The notes under the pieces were generated by a model, which did not search any database, had not been told where the DNA came from, and saw nothing but the letters and a program-made list of their open reading frames with translations. Below, one piece after another: positions 30,968 through 38,449 of a DNA stretch of 64,000 nucleotides; position 1 is the stretch's first letter, and each line of letters starts with the position of its first letter. This DNA comes from Halorussus vallis. Lineage in GTDB: Archaea > Halobacteriota > Halobacteria > Halobacteriales > Haladaptataceae. Where the stretch lies: NCBI RefSeq assembly GCF_024138165.1, contig NZ_CP100000.1, positions 3,844,001-3,908,000 of the forward strand. Reading direction: 5' to 3'. Both the position numbers and the translations under genes were made by a program.

Positions 30968-31744
30968 ATGGCAGACGAAGTTCCAGCGTACGACGTCGTC
31001 GTCGTCGGCGGCGGCGTCGCCGGCCTGTCGGCGGGCGTGTTCACCGCCCGCGCCGACCTCGACACGCTCGTTCTGAATCACGGAGTCTCCATCCTCCAGC
31101 GAAACGCCCACCTCGAGAACTACCTGGGCTTCCCGCTCGGCGTCGACTCTCGACTGTTCGGCCTGCTCGCGGAAGAGCAGGCGGAGGAGGCCGGGTGCGA
31201 ACTCCGAGAAGAGAAGGTCACGTCCGTCGTCCGCGCGGACGACGTACCCGCTGACGACGCTGACGACGGAGGCTTTCGCGTAGAAACCGAAGCGGGCGAG
31301 TCGTTCGCGGCCCGGCGCGTGGTCGCCGCCTCGTGGAAGGACGCCGACTATCTCGCCGAACTCGGCGTAGAGCGCGTCGAGGACGGAAGTAAGCAGTACG
31401 TAACCGTCGACGAAGCGGGCCGAACGAACGTCGAGGGACTCTACGCTGCGGGCCGACTGGCCGAGCAGTACCACCAGGCCATCGTCGCGGCGGGCCACGG
31501 CGCGCAGGTGGGTATCACGCTGGTCGGCGACGCCGACCCCGAGTTCTACCACGACTGGGTGGTCCCGGAGGGGTACTTCACCCGGCGGGACCGCGACGTG
31601 CCGAAGGGGTGCGAGGAGATAAGCGAGGACGAGCGCAAGCGTCGGGCCGAGCGGTCCCACGCCCGTCTCGCGGAGTATCTCGACGAGTGGGACGACCGGA
31701 CGCCCGTCCCGCATCCGAGTTTCCGCGACGACGTCTCCGAGTGA
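30968..31744 (+). CDS. FAD-dependent thioredoxin-reductase-like protein without redox cysteines
   Basis: 258 residues. FAD-binding GGGVAGLSAGVFTARAD near residue 14 and the second FAD motif VEGLYAAGRLAEQYHQAIVA near residue 156. The NADPH domain and the CxxC disulfide of thioredoxin reductase are absent and the protein is about 60 residues shorter than that enzyme. The AEQYHQAIVAAGHGAQVG segment is typical of the haloarchaeal branch. It may be a flavin-dependent oxidoreductase with another partner. The reaction is not predictable. Confidence 0.8.
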   Translation: MADEVPAYDVVVVGGGVAGLSAGVFTARADLDTLVLNHGVSILQRNAHLENYLGFPLGVDSRLFGLLAEEQAEEAGCELREEKVTSVVRADDVPADDADDGGFRVETEAGESFAARRVVAASWKDADYLAELGVERVEDGSKQYVTVDEAGRTNVEGLYAAGRLAEQYHQAIVAAGHGAQVGITLVGDADPEFYHDWVVPEGYFTRRDRDVPKGCEEISEDERKRRAERSHARLAEYLDEWDDRTPVPHPSFRDDVSE

Positions 31745-31753
31745 GGGTTCGCC

Positions 31754-32146
31754 TCAGTCGCCGGTTTCGCGCACCCACTTCGGAGCGTGCGAGACGCCGA
31801 TTCTCGGGAGCAACGGGTCGCGCTCGCGCGTACACCGCAGTAGCGGTTCGAGTTCGGCCGTCTTCTCGGTCGCCTCCACCACGCCGGACTCGTGGTCGTA
31901 CGTCACCACGCCGGCGTCGGCAAGTTTCGGCAGGTGGGAGTGGACGAGCATCGTCCGGATGTCGTCGACGGTCGACGTCTTGCCGTCGTCGGCCTCCCAG
32001 CGCGAGAGGCGCGCCGCCAGCGTGTCGACGTTCGTCCGCTCGTTCCGGTCGAGCGCGTAGAGGACGCCGCGGCGCCGGGCCTCGCTCAGCAGGTCGAAAG
32101 CCGAGTCCACGTCGAGCGGTCGGTCGAGGGAGGTTGCTTCGGTCAT
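31754..32146 (-). CDS. Winged-helix DNA-binding protein (DUF7344/ArsR-like)
   Basis: 130 residues. SAFDLLSEARRRGVLYALDR and VDDIRTMLVHSHLPKLADAG form a winged-helix core, followed by VVTYDHESGVVEATEKTAEL as the wing. This is the pattern of haloarchaeal DUF7344 regulators, often linked to stress or surface genes. Converges on the FAD protein gene. Its target is unknown; it does not overlap a clear operon partner. Confidence 0.8.
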   Translation of the reverse strand: MTEATSLDRPLDVDSAFDLLSEARRRGVLYALDRNERTNVDTLAARLSRWEADDGKTSTVDDIRTMLVHSHLPKLADAGVVTYDHESGVVEATEKTAELEPLLRCTRERDPLLPRIGVSHAPKWVRETGD

Positions 32147-32330
32147 CTACTACCACCCTGCCACTCCGGGGTTATCAAGCGGTAACTCGTTCCCGACTGG
32201 TTCGACCGGTCCCTCCCAACCGTTGCAACTGTTTCAATGCAATATTACTACTTTTTAACTGTGCCTGGGGTCCCGCGGATCGCTTCGTCACGGCGCGGGA
32301 TTTCGACGGACCCGCTCGGAACCCGTACCT

Positions 32331-32339
32331 CTTTAATCT
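32331..32339 (+). promoter_or_regulatory. TATA-like box for coaBC
   Basis: CTTTAATCT is about 27 bp before ATG 32362, so the long upstream in-frame reading is not used. The preceding 190 bp are AT-richer than the surroundings and contain no gene. Confidence 0.55.
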
Positions 32340-32361
32340 ATCACGCGCCGAATACTCGACA

Positions 32362-33558
32362 ATGCTCTCGGGAGTGAACGTGGCGCTGGGCGTGACCGGC
32401 AGTATCGCGGCGGTGAAGGTAGTCGAACTGGCCCACGAACTGCGACGCCGCGGGGCGTCCGTCAGGGCCGTGATGACCGAGAGCGCTCGGGGCATCCTCC
32501 ACCCCTGGGCGGTCGAGTTCGCGACCGGTAATCCGGTCGTAACCGAGATCACCGGCCGGGTCGAGCACGTCGAACTGTGCGGTCGGGACGGGTGGGCCGA
32601 CGTCTTCCTGCTCGCGCCCGCCACGGCGAACACCGTCGGGAAGATCGCGGCCGCCGTCGACGACACGCCGGTCACCACCACGGCGACGACCGCGCTCGGC
32701 GCGGGCGTTCCGGTCGTCGTCGCGCCCGCGATGCACGAACCGATGTACGACCACCCCGGCGTGCTGGACGCCATCGACCGCGTCGAGTCGTGGGGCGTCT
32801 CGTTCGTCGACCCCCGAATCGAGGAGGGCAAGGCCAAGATCGCGACCGAGGACGCCATCGCGCTCGAAGTCGCGCGCGCGACCTCGCCCGACCCGTTCGC
32901 GGGCGCGAACGTCGTCGTCACCAGCGGCGCGACCGCCGAACCGATAGACCCCGTGCGCGTGCTGACGAATCGCTCGTCGGGCAATACCGGCCGCGCGGTC
33001 GCGCGCGCCTGCTACGTCCTGGGCGCCGACGTGACGCTGGTCCACGGTGTCGTCGGCCCCCACTCGGTCGGCCGCGGCGACGCCGCGGCCGACGAAGTGC
33101 CGTACGCGGAACTCGTGGACGTCGAAACCGCCGAGGAGATGCTCGACGCGGTGCTCGACCGCGCGTCGGCGGGGGCCGCCGACGCGCTGGTTTCGGTGGC
33201 GGCCGTCGGCGACTACACCGTCGAGGCGGCCGACGAGAAGATCCGCTCGGGCCAGGACCTCTCGCTCGACCTGACGCCGACGCCGAAACTCATCGACCGC
33301 GTCCGGGAGGTTTCGGATGTCCCCATCGTGGGCTTCAAGGCCGAGACGAGCGGCGACGACGAGGCGATGGTCGCACGCGCCCGCGAGACGCTCCGACGGG
33401 CCGACCTCTCGTTCGTCGTCGCCAACGACGCTGGCGTGATGGGCGAGAACCGCACACGGGCGCTGTTCGTCCGCGAGAACACCGTCAGGGAACACACCGG
33501 GACCAAAGCGGAACTCGGACGCCGAGTCGCCGAGTCGCTGGCCGCGGAACTCGACTGA
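32362..33558 (+). CDS. coaBC: Bifunctional phosphopantothenoylcysteine decarboxylase/phosphopantothenate-cysteine ligase
   Basis: 398 residues, standard bifunctional length. The N-terminal CoaC half binds FMN: LGVTGSIAAVKVVELAHEL, the catalytic His region VEHVELCGRDG and substrate-clamp APAMHEPMYDHP (His in place of the bacterial Asn of PAMN). The C-terminal CoaB half (from about residue 185) has VVVTSGATAEPIDPVRVLTN, AAVGDYTVEAADEKIRSGQD and VGFKAET. Makes 4'-phosphopantetheine in coenzyme A synthesis in the cytoplasm. Single-gene transcription unit. Confidence 0.94.
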   Translation: MLSGVNVALGVTGSIAAVKVVELAHELRRRGASVRAVMTESARGILHPWAVEFATGNPVVTEITGRVEHVELCGRDGWADVFLLAPATANTVGKIAAAVDDTPVTTTATTALGAGVPVVVAPAMHEPMYDHPGVLDAIDRVESWGVSFVDPRIEEGKAKIATEDAIALEVARATSPDPFAGANVVVTSGATAEPIDPVRVLTNRSSGNTGRAVARACYVLGADVTLVHGVVGPHSVGRGDAAADEVPYAELVDVETAEEMLDAVLDRASAGAADALVSVAAVGDYTVEAADEKIRSGQDLSLDLTPTPKLIDRVREVSDVPIVGFKAETSGDDEAMVARARETLRRADLSFVVANDAGVMGENRTRALFVRENTVREHTGTKAELGRRVAESLAAELD

Positions 33559-33609
33559 GAGCAAGCCCACGTGCAAATCCGAAAGAACTCGGACTTGCAC
33601 CCTGCGAGT

Positions 33610-34713
33610 TCAGTTCTGACCGCCGCCTCCGGTCGCGCCTCCGCCGCCCTGTCCGCCTCCACTTCCGCCGCCACCGTTCCCGCCGCCCTGTCCGCCACCG
33701 CCACCGTTTCCGCCGCCACCGCCTCCGCCACCCTGTCCACCACCGTTTCCACCGCCCTGTTCGCCGCCGCCTCCGCCCTGCCCGCCGCCGCCATCGCCGC
33801 CTTGCCCGCCTTCTCCGCCGCCGCGGTTCGACCCCGGTCCGACGATGCTGAGTTGGCCGAGCGAGCGGTTGGTGACGATGTAGTTCTCGCCGACGTCGTC
33901 GTTGAGTTCCTCGGAGTGAATCTCGTTGCTCCGGACGAGGTTGTACTTCGGCCGGGGCTCCCGGTTCGACACGCGGAGGACCCGGTCGTACAGCGTCGTG
34001 TCCCAGACCATCCCCCTGAGCGTGTTGTAGTTGCCGAGTTGCAGGTCCCAGAGGTACCGCGAGTACGTCTCGGGTTGCGTCTGGAAGAATTCGAAGGTGT
34101 TGCCGTCTATCTGGCCGGTGCCCCGGGTTCGGATGCAGGTCCGGAACATCCAGTGACACCCCGAGAAGTAGTTGCCGTTTATCCACCACGGCTCCTCGCG
34201 GACGTGGAGGTCGGCGACCGTCTCCATGAAGTAGCTGTCGTGGTGGACGCACTGAATCCACGCCATGGCGGCGTTGGTCTGCTGGCCGCGGTTGTGGAGG
34301 TAGTAGAGACGCGCGTTGCCGGGCTTGTCCTCGACGTCGACGCCCCGGGTGTAGCCGCCGAACACGCCCGCGCCGTAGTACCGGTACGACCCCAGGTTCC
34401 ACTCGGGATGGTAGATTCCCCACTCGGTGTCGAACGTGAACACCGTCGAGGACCAGTCCCGCGAGATGAGGTGAATCCGCGGCTCGACGACGAAGGCGCC
34501 GGGATGGACGTGCATCACGTCGCTGTCGGTCGCGGGGACGATTATCGACCCGTTACAGTCGAGGACGACGCCGGGTCGGATCGTCCACGTCTGGTTCGGG
34601 TCGTACAGTTCTCTCGGATCGAGAATTACCTTCCCGCCACCCCGTACGTGAACTCGATCTATCGCGTCTTGTACCTCTCCCGGAGGGACCGCCGTGAGGT
34701 TCGTCGGAGGCAT
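33610..34713 (-). CDS. Beta-helix (pectate-lyase-fold) protein with long Gly-rich C-terminal tail
   Basis: 367 residues. Residues about 8-280 show parallel beta-helix repeats: VQDAIDRVHVRGGGKVILDP, an Asn-rich ladder (GNYFSGCHWMFRTCIRTRGT, IDGNTFEFFQT), and a family opening like GH28-related proteins. The last about 75 residues are almost only Gly, Gln and Asn, with units such as GGGGQGG. No Tat, Sec or lipobox signal is visible at MPPTNLTAVPPGE, so export is unclear. Such folds occur in polysaccharide-acting enzymes and viral spikes. It stands alone, convergent with coaBC and in line with the antiporter genes but with a 67-bp gap. Function unknown. Confidence 0.75.
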   Translation of the reverse strand: MPPTNLTAVPPGEVQDAIDRVHVRGGGKVILDPRELYDPNQTWTIRPGVVLDCNGSIIVPATDSDVMHVHPGAFVVEPRIHLISRDWSSTVFTFDTEWGIYHPEWNLGSYRYYGAGVFGGYTRGVDVEDKPGNARLYYLHNRGQQTNAAMAWIQCVHHDSYFMETVADLHVREEPWWINGNYFSGCHWMFRTCIRTRGTGQIDGNTFEFFQTQPETYSRYLWDLQLGNYNTLRGMVWDTTLYDRVLRVSNREPRPKYNLVRSNEIHSEELNDDVGENYIVTNRSLGQLSIVGPGSNRGGGEGGQGGDGGGGQGGGGGEQGGGNGGGQGGGGGGGGNGGGGGQGGGNGGGGSGGGQGGGGATGGGGQN

Positions 34714-34780
34714 TCTGTACGCACTGCGACGTTCCGGCGGAAATAGTTCTGCTACGGCTTCAACGCGGACGAAATTTGAT

Positions 34781-35134
34781 TTAATCCCCGTTGGATGCGT
34801 CGTATTCGTCGTTGTCGCCGGGCCAGGTCACCTGATCGCCGAAGAACGGGATGCCCATCTTCTCGGCCGACCGGGAGATGAGGTGGGCGCCGGTCGGCGC
34901 GGTGATGAACAGAAAGAGGATGCCGACCAGCGAGGTCAGCCCCGCGTTCTCCGGGCCGTAGTAGACGAATCCGGCGAGGAAGATGGACGCCGCCCCGAGG
35001 GTGGTCGCCTTGCTGGTGGCGTGCATCCGGTTGTACACGTCGGGGAGTCGGAGCAGGCCGATGGTGCCGACCAGCAGGAAGAAACTCCCGACGACGACGA
35101 GCGCCGCGACGACCGCTTGCTGTATCACGTTCAT
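34781..35134 (-). CDS. mnhG: Monovalent cation/H+ antiporter subunit G
   Basis: 117 residues, three helices. Family pattern GTIGLLRLPDVYNRMHATSK is the hallmark of MnhG/MrpG. Last gene of the A-G operon on the minus strand, overlapping mnhF by four bases. Part of the Na+(K+)/proton antiporter complex in the cell membrane, important for salt and pH balance. Confidence 0.92.
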   Translation of the reverse strand: MNVIQQAVVAALVVVGSFFLLVGTIGLLRLPDVYNRMHATSKATTLGAASIFLAGFVYYGPENAGLTSLVGILFLFITAPTGAHLISRSAEKMGIPFFGDQVTWPGDNDEYDASNGD

Positions 35135-35421
35135 TCGATGATGTCTCCTTCGACGACGTACTGGCTGACCGCGATGGTGCTGATGAACCCGATGATGGCG
35201 AGGACCAGGCTCACCGTGACGAACAGTCCCCGTCCGCGCTGGAGCGCGAACAGGACGGCGATGGCGACCACGTTGGTCGCGATGGTGTCGAGCGCGACCA
35301 CCCGGTCGGGGACCGTCGGTCCCTTGATGACCCGATAGCCAGCGAGCAGGGTGAGCGCGCTGACGAGGACGAGCGCGACGTTGATGACCGCCGCGGGGAC
35401 GCCGGCCAGTTCACTCGCCAT
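35131..35421 (-). CDS. mnhF: Monovalent cation/H+ antiporter subunit F
   Basis: 96 residues from ATG 35421, three helices; VIKGPTVPDRVVALDTIATN is the MnhF signature. An upstream in-frame alternative would lie inside mnhE and has no membrane character. Overlaps both neighbours. Confidence 0.92.
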   Translation of the reverse strand: MASELAGVPAAVINVALVLVSALTLLAGYRVIKGPTVPDRVVALDTIATNVVAIAVLFALQRGRGLFVTVSLVLAIIGFISTIAVSQYVVEGDIIE

Positions 35422-36031
35422 CGGACTCACCTCCTTCACGGTCGACCTGCGGGCCACCGTCGGCCCGACCCTCCTCCGGCGAGGCGAGGGGCGTCTCGGG
35501 GACGGGGTCGCCGGGCTTGCGCTCCTCGTCGAAGATGACGAGGGCGTAGTCTTCCCACGCCCGAATCGGTTCGAGAATCGCCTCGCGGTTGCGGCCGGTG
35601 ATGCCGTGCACGTACAGCGTGTTGGTTTCTTCGTCGTAGTCCATGGTGAGCGTGCCGGGGGTCAGGGTGATGCTGTTGGCGATGGTAGTGATTGCCGCGT
35701 CGGTCTGGACCCGGAGCGGGACCGCCACCACGTCGGGTTCGATGGGCATGCTCGGCGCGAGCACGCGGTACGCCACGTCGAGGTTCGCGGTCAACAGTTC
35801 CTTGAGGAACACCCCGACGTAGAGCGCGGCGTAGGGCGCGGCCCGGAAATTGCGCGAGAGCGCCCACTGATCGGCGTAGAACCGCCGGAAGGCGAACGCG
35901 ATGGGAAAGCCGAACGCCAGGCCGATGAGGAACTCCGCGAGCACGCGGTCGGCGGCGAGTTCGACCCCGCGGACGAACAGCCAGAGCACCGCCAGCAGGA
36001 CGCCGATGACCGGCCACTTCCGGGTCGTCAC
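35411..36031 (-). CDS. mnhE: Monovalent cation/H+ antiporter subunit E
   Basis: 206 residues, GTG start overlapping the mnhD stop. Two N-terminal helices then ELLTANLDVAYRVLAPSMPI and ITLTPGTLTMDYDEETNTLY VHG, the MnhE core. A C-terminal acidic tail of about 45 residues extends beyond bacterial versions and overlaps the start of mnhF. Confidence 0.92.
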   Translation of the reverse strand: MTTRKWPVIGVLLAVLWLFVRGVELAADRVLAEFLIGLAFGFPIAFAFRRFYADQWALSRNFRAAPYAALYVGVFLKELLTANLDVAYRVLAPSMPIEPDVVAVPLRVQTDAAITTIANSITLTPGTLTMDYDEETNTLYVHGITGRNREAILEPIRAWEDYALVIFDEERKPGDPVPETPLASPEEGRADGGPQVDREGGESDGE

Positions 36032-37632
36032 GCGTGCTCACCTCCCTGGGCGCTCTGGGCGCTCTGCAACACGGCGTCGATGTACGCCTGCCTGTCGAGG
36101 GCGGCGTGGGCGCCCGACTCGGCCGCCCGCATCACCACGTCGAAGCCGATACCGAACGCGACGATTGCGACCGCGAGGACGGCCACGGCGACGACCAGCG
36201 ACGCCGTCGACTCGCCGTGCTGGACCAGCAGGCTGGGTTCGCCCCAGAAGCCCCGGTTCCAGGCGCGCGAGAAGTACGCGATGGTGAGGATAGCACCCGC
36301 CAGCGCGACGGCGAGCGCGAGCGTCGACCCGGCGCTGGCCGCCGCGTCGAACACCAGCAGTTTCCCGAAGAAGCCCGACAGCGGCGGGATGCCGATGAGC
36401 GCGAGCGCGCCGACGAAGAAACTCGCCGACAGCACCGGCGCGGTTTCGGCCAGACCGCCCAGGTCGGGGAACTCGGTGGTGCCGACGGTGTCGTACACCG
36501 CGCCGCTGGCGAGGAACAGCAGTCCCTTCGCGAAGCCGTGGTTGAGCGCGTAGACGAGCGCCGCGGCGACGCCGAGCGCCCGGACCTCCGGCGAAGTCGC
36601 CGTCGCGGCGATGGCCAGCGGCAGGACGATGAACCCGACCTGACCGATGGAGGAGTACGCGAGCAGGCCGTCGATGTCGTCGCGGCCGATCGCACCGAGG
36701 CCGCCGACGAAGATGCTCGCGGTCGCCATGACGAACAGTATCGGCCCGTAGAACGCCAGCAGCGAGGAGCCGTCGGCCGGAACGGAGAGGCCGGGCAGCG
36801 AGAGGCCGCCGAGGCTCGCGCCCGCGAAGACGGTGAAGTAGAGTCGGACGATGGCGTAGACGCCGACCTTCTTGACGACGCCGGCGAGCATCGCCGAGAC
36901 GGGCGCGGGCGCGGCGCGGTAGGCCGCGGGCACCCAGAACTGGAACGGCGCGAGGCCGGCCTTCAGTGCGAACACCGCGAACAGCAGGGCCGACAGGCCC
37001 AGCACCGGCGCGGGCGCGACCTGCGCGGTCTGGAGTCGCCGGGCGAGGTCGGCCATGTTGAGCGTGCCGGTCGTCGAGTAGAGGCCGCCGATGGCCAGCA
37101 GCATCACGGCGCTTCCGACGAGGTTCAACACCACGTACTGGAGCGCCGCGCGGGTGTGCTGGGGGCCGCTGTAGAAGACGACCAGGACGTAACTCGACAT
37201 CAGCATCACCTCGAACCAGACGAAGAGGTTGAAGATGTCGCCGGTGAGGAACGACCCGGTGACCCCGACCATCATGAAGTGGAACAGCGGGTGGTAGGAA
37301 ACCCGCTGGCCGAAGGTGTCGACGTACTTCACCGAGAACGCGAGCGCGACGACGGCGAGCACCGCCGAGAACGACAGCATGAACGCCGACAGCGGGTCGG
37401 CGACCAGCGTGATGCCGAACGGCGCGCGCCAGTCCGAAAGCTGGTAACCGACGACGCGACTCGCGCCCAGCGGGTCGACCTCCGAGACGAGCCACGCGAC
37501 CGCGCCGAGGTAGCCCAGGCCGCCGAGCAGACTCACGGTCGATTGCACTCTCCCGAACCGCCGGGTGAGCAGGGTGGCGATGGCAGTCGCGAGCGCCACC
37601 AGCAGCGGCGCGATGACGAACTGCTCGCTCAC
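36028..37632 (-). CDS. mnhD: Monovalent cation/H+ antiporter subunit D (complex I NuoN/M-like)
   Basis: 534 residues, about 14 helices. Proton-channel subunit related to complex I antiporter-like subunits: FVWFEVMLMSSYVLVVFYSG with the key Glu of TM5, FALKAGLAPFQFWVPAAYRA with the Lys of TM7, and LNHGFAKGLLFLASG with the second Lys. GTG start overlaps mnhC. Confidence 0.93.
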   Translation of the reverse strand: MSEQFVIAPLLVALATAIATLLTRRFGRVQSTVSLLGGLGYLGAVAWLVSEVDPLGASRVVGYQLSDWRAPFGITLVADPLSAFMLSFSAVLAVVALAFSVKYVDTFGQRVSYHPLFHFMMVGVTGSFLTGDIFNLFVWFEVMLMSSYVLVVFYSGPQHTRAALQYVVLNLVGSAVMLLAIGGLYSTTGTLNMADLARRLQTAQVAPAPVLGLSALLFAVFALKAGLAPFQFWVPAAYRAAPAPVSAMLAGVVKKVGVYAIVRLYFTVFAGASLGGLSLPGLSVPADGSSLLAFYGPILFVMATASIFVGGLGAIGRDDIDGLLAYSSIGQVGFIVLPLAIAATATSPEVRALGVAAALVYALNHGFAKGLLFLASGAVYDTVGTTEFPDLGGLAETAPVLSASFFVGALALIGIPPLSGFFGKLLVFDAAASAGSTLALAVALAGAILTIAYFSRAWNRGFWGEPSLLVQHGESTASLVVAVAVLAVAIVAFGIGFDVVMRAAESGAHAALDRQAYIDAVLQSAQSAQGGEHA

Positions 37633-37988
37633 GCCTTCTCACCCAGTTCCAGCAGGTCGATGGTGCCGTGCTCCTGGTACACCCGGTAGGTGAGCACGAG
37701 CGCGAACGCGGTCGTGCCGAAACCGATGACGATGGCGGTCAGTACGAGCGCCTGGACCAGGGGGTCGGTCACGGCGGCGTGTTCGCCGCCCCCGCCGCCG
37801 TGGCCGAGGAACGGGACGCCGCCCGAGAAGCCGCCCATCGTCACCAGGTAGACGTTCGCCGACTGGCTGATGATGGTGACGCCCCAGACGACCCGGACGA
37901 TGTCACGCCGGAGGACGAGGAACGTCCCGAGCGCGAACAGGAAGCCGAGCGTGACCGCCAGCACGAACTGCGGGTTCTCGGCGCTCAT
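37629..37988 (-). CDS. mnhC: Monovalent cation/H+ antiporter subunit C (NuoK-like)
   Basis: 119 residues from ATG 37988, three helices. VVWGVTIISQSANVYLVTMG matches the MnhC/NuoK core, and VQALVLTAIVIGFGTTAFAL the third helix, which carries the typical DPLVQALVLTAIVIG pattern. Overlaps both neighbours by four bases. Confidence 0.92.
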   Translation of the reverse strand: MSAENPQFVLAVTLGFLFALGTFLVLRRDIVRVVWGVTIISQSANVYLVTMGGFSGGVPFLGHGGGGGEHAAVTDPLVQALVLTAIVIGFGTTAFALVLTYRVYQEHGTIDLLELGEKA

Positions 37989-38449
37989 TCGCTTCCCACC
38001 ACCGCGAGGATCGTGAGCAGGGCACCGACGACGACGCAGTAGACGCCGAGGTCGAACGCCAGCGCGCTGGCGACGTGGAGTTCGCCGTAAATCGGCAGGT
38101 GGTGGAGCACCCAGTACGTCTGGTAGAGGAAGTTGTGCCCGAACAGGATGGGCACCAGTCCCGCGACGGCGGCCAGCGCCAGGCCGACGCCGAACGCGAT
38201 CTGGTAGTTCTCGACGATGCCGTGGCGCATCGACTCCAGCAGGGGTTCGCGGAACTGGTGGAGCAGTTCCTCCTCCAGGTAGTCCAGCCCGTAGATGATG
38301 TATATCAGCGCGAACGCCGTCGTCGTCAGCACCCCGGCGATGAAGCCGCCGCCGGGGAGGTTGTGGCCCTGCAACAGCAGGGCGACGGCGGTCACGAGGA
38401 TTATCGGTACCACTGTCCGCGTGACGGTTCGTGCGATGACGGTACTCAT
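37985..38449 (-). CDS. mnhB: Monovalent cation/H+ antiporter subunit B
   Basis: 154 residues, four helices. LLQGHNLPGGGFIAGVLTTT is the MnhB signature; the C-terminal LAFDLGVYCVVVGALLTILA also fits. Overlaps mnhA stop and mnhC start. Confidence 0.92.
   Translation of the reverse strand: MSTVIARTVTRTVVPIILVTAVALLLQGHNLPGGGFIAGVLTTTAFALIYIIYGLDYLEEELLHQFREPLLESMRHGIVENYQIAFGVGLALAAVAGLVPILFGHNFLYQTYWVLHHLPIYGELHVASALAFDLGVYCVVVGALLTILAVVGSE

Noticed and set aside
33612-33830. CRISPR-like array
   Set aside because: The repeats are short in-frame GGC-type units coding a Gly-rich tail; no regular repeat-spacer structure and no cas gene in the window.
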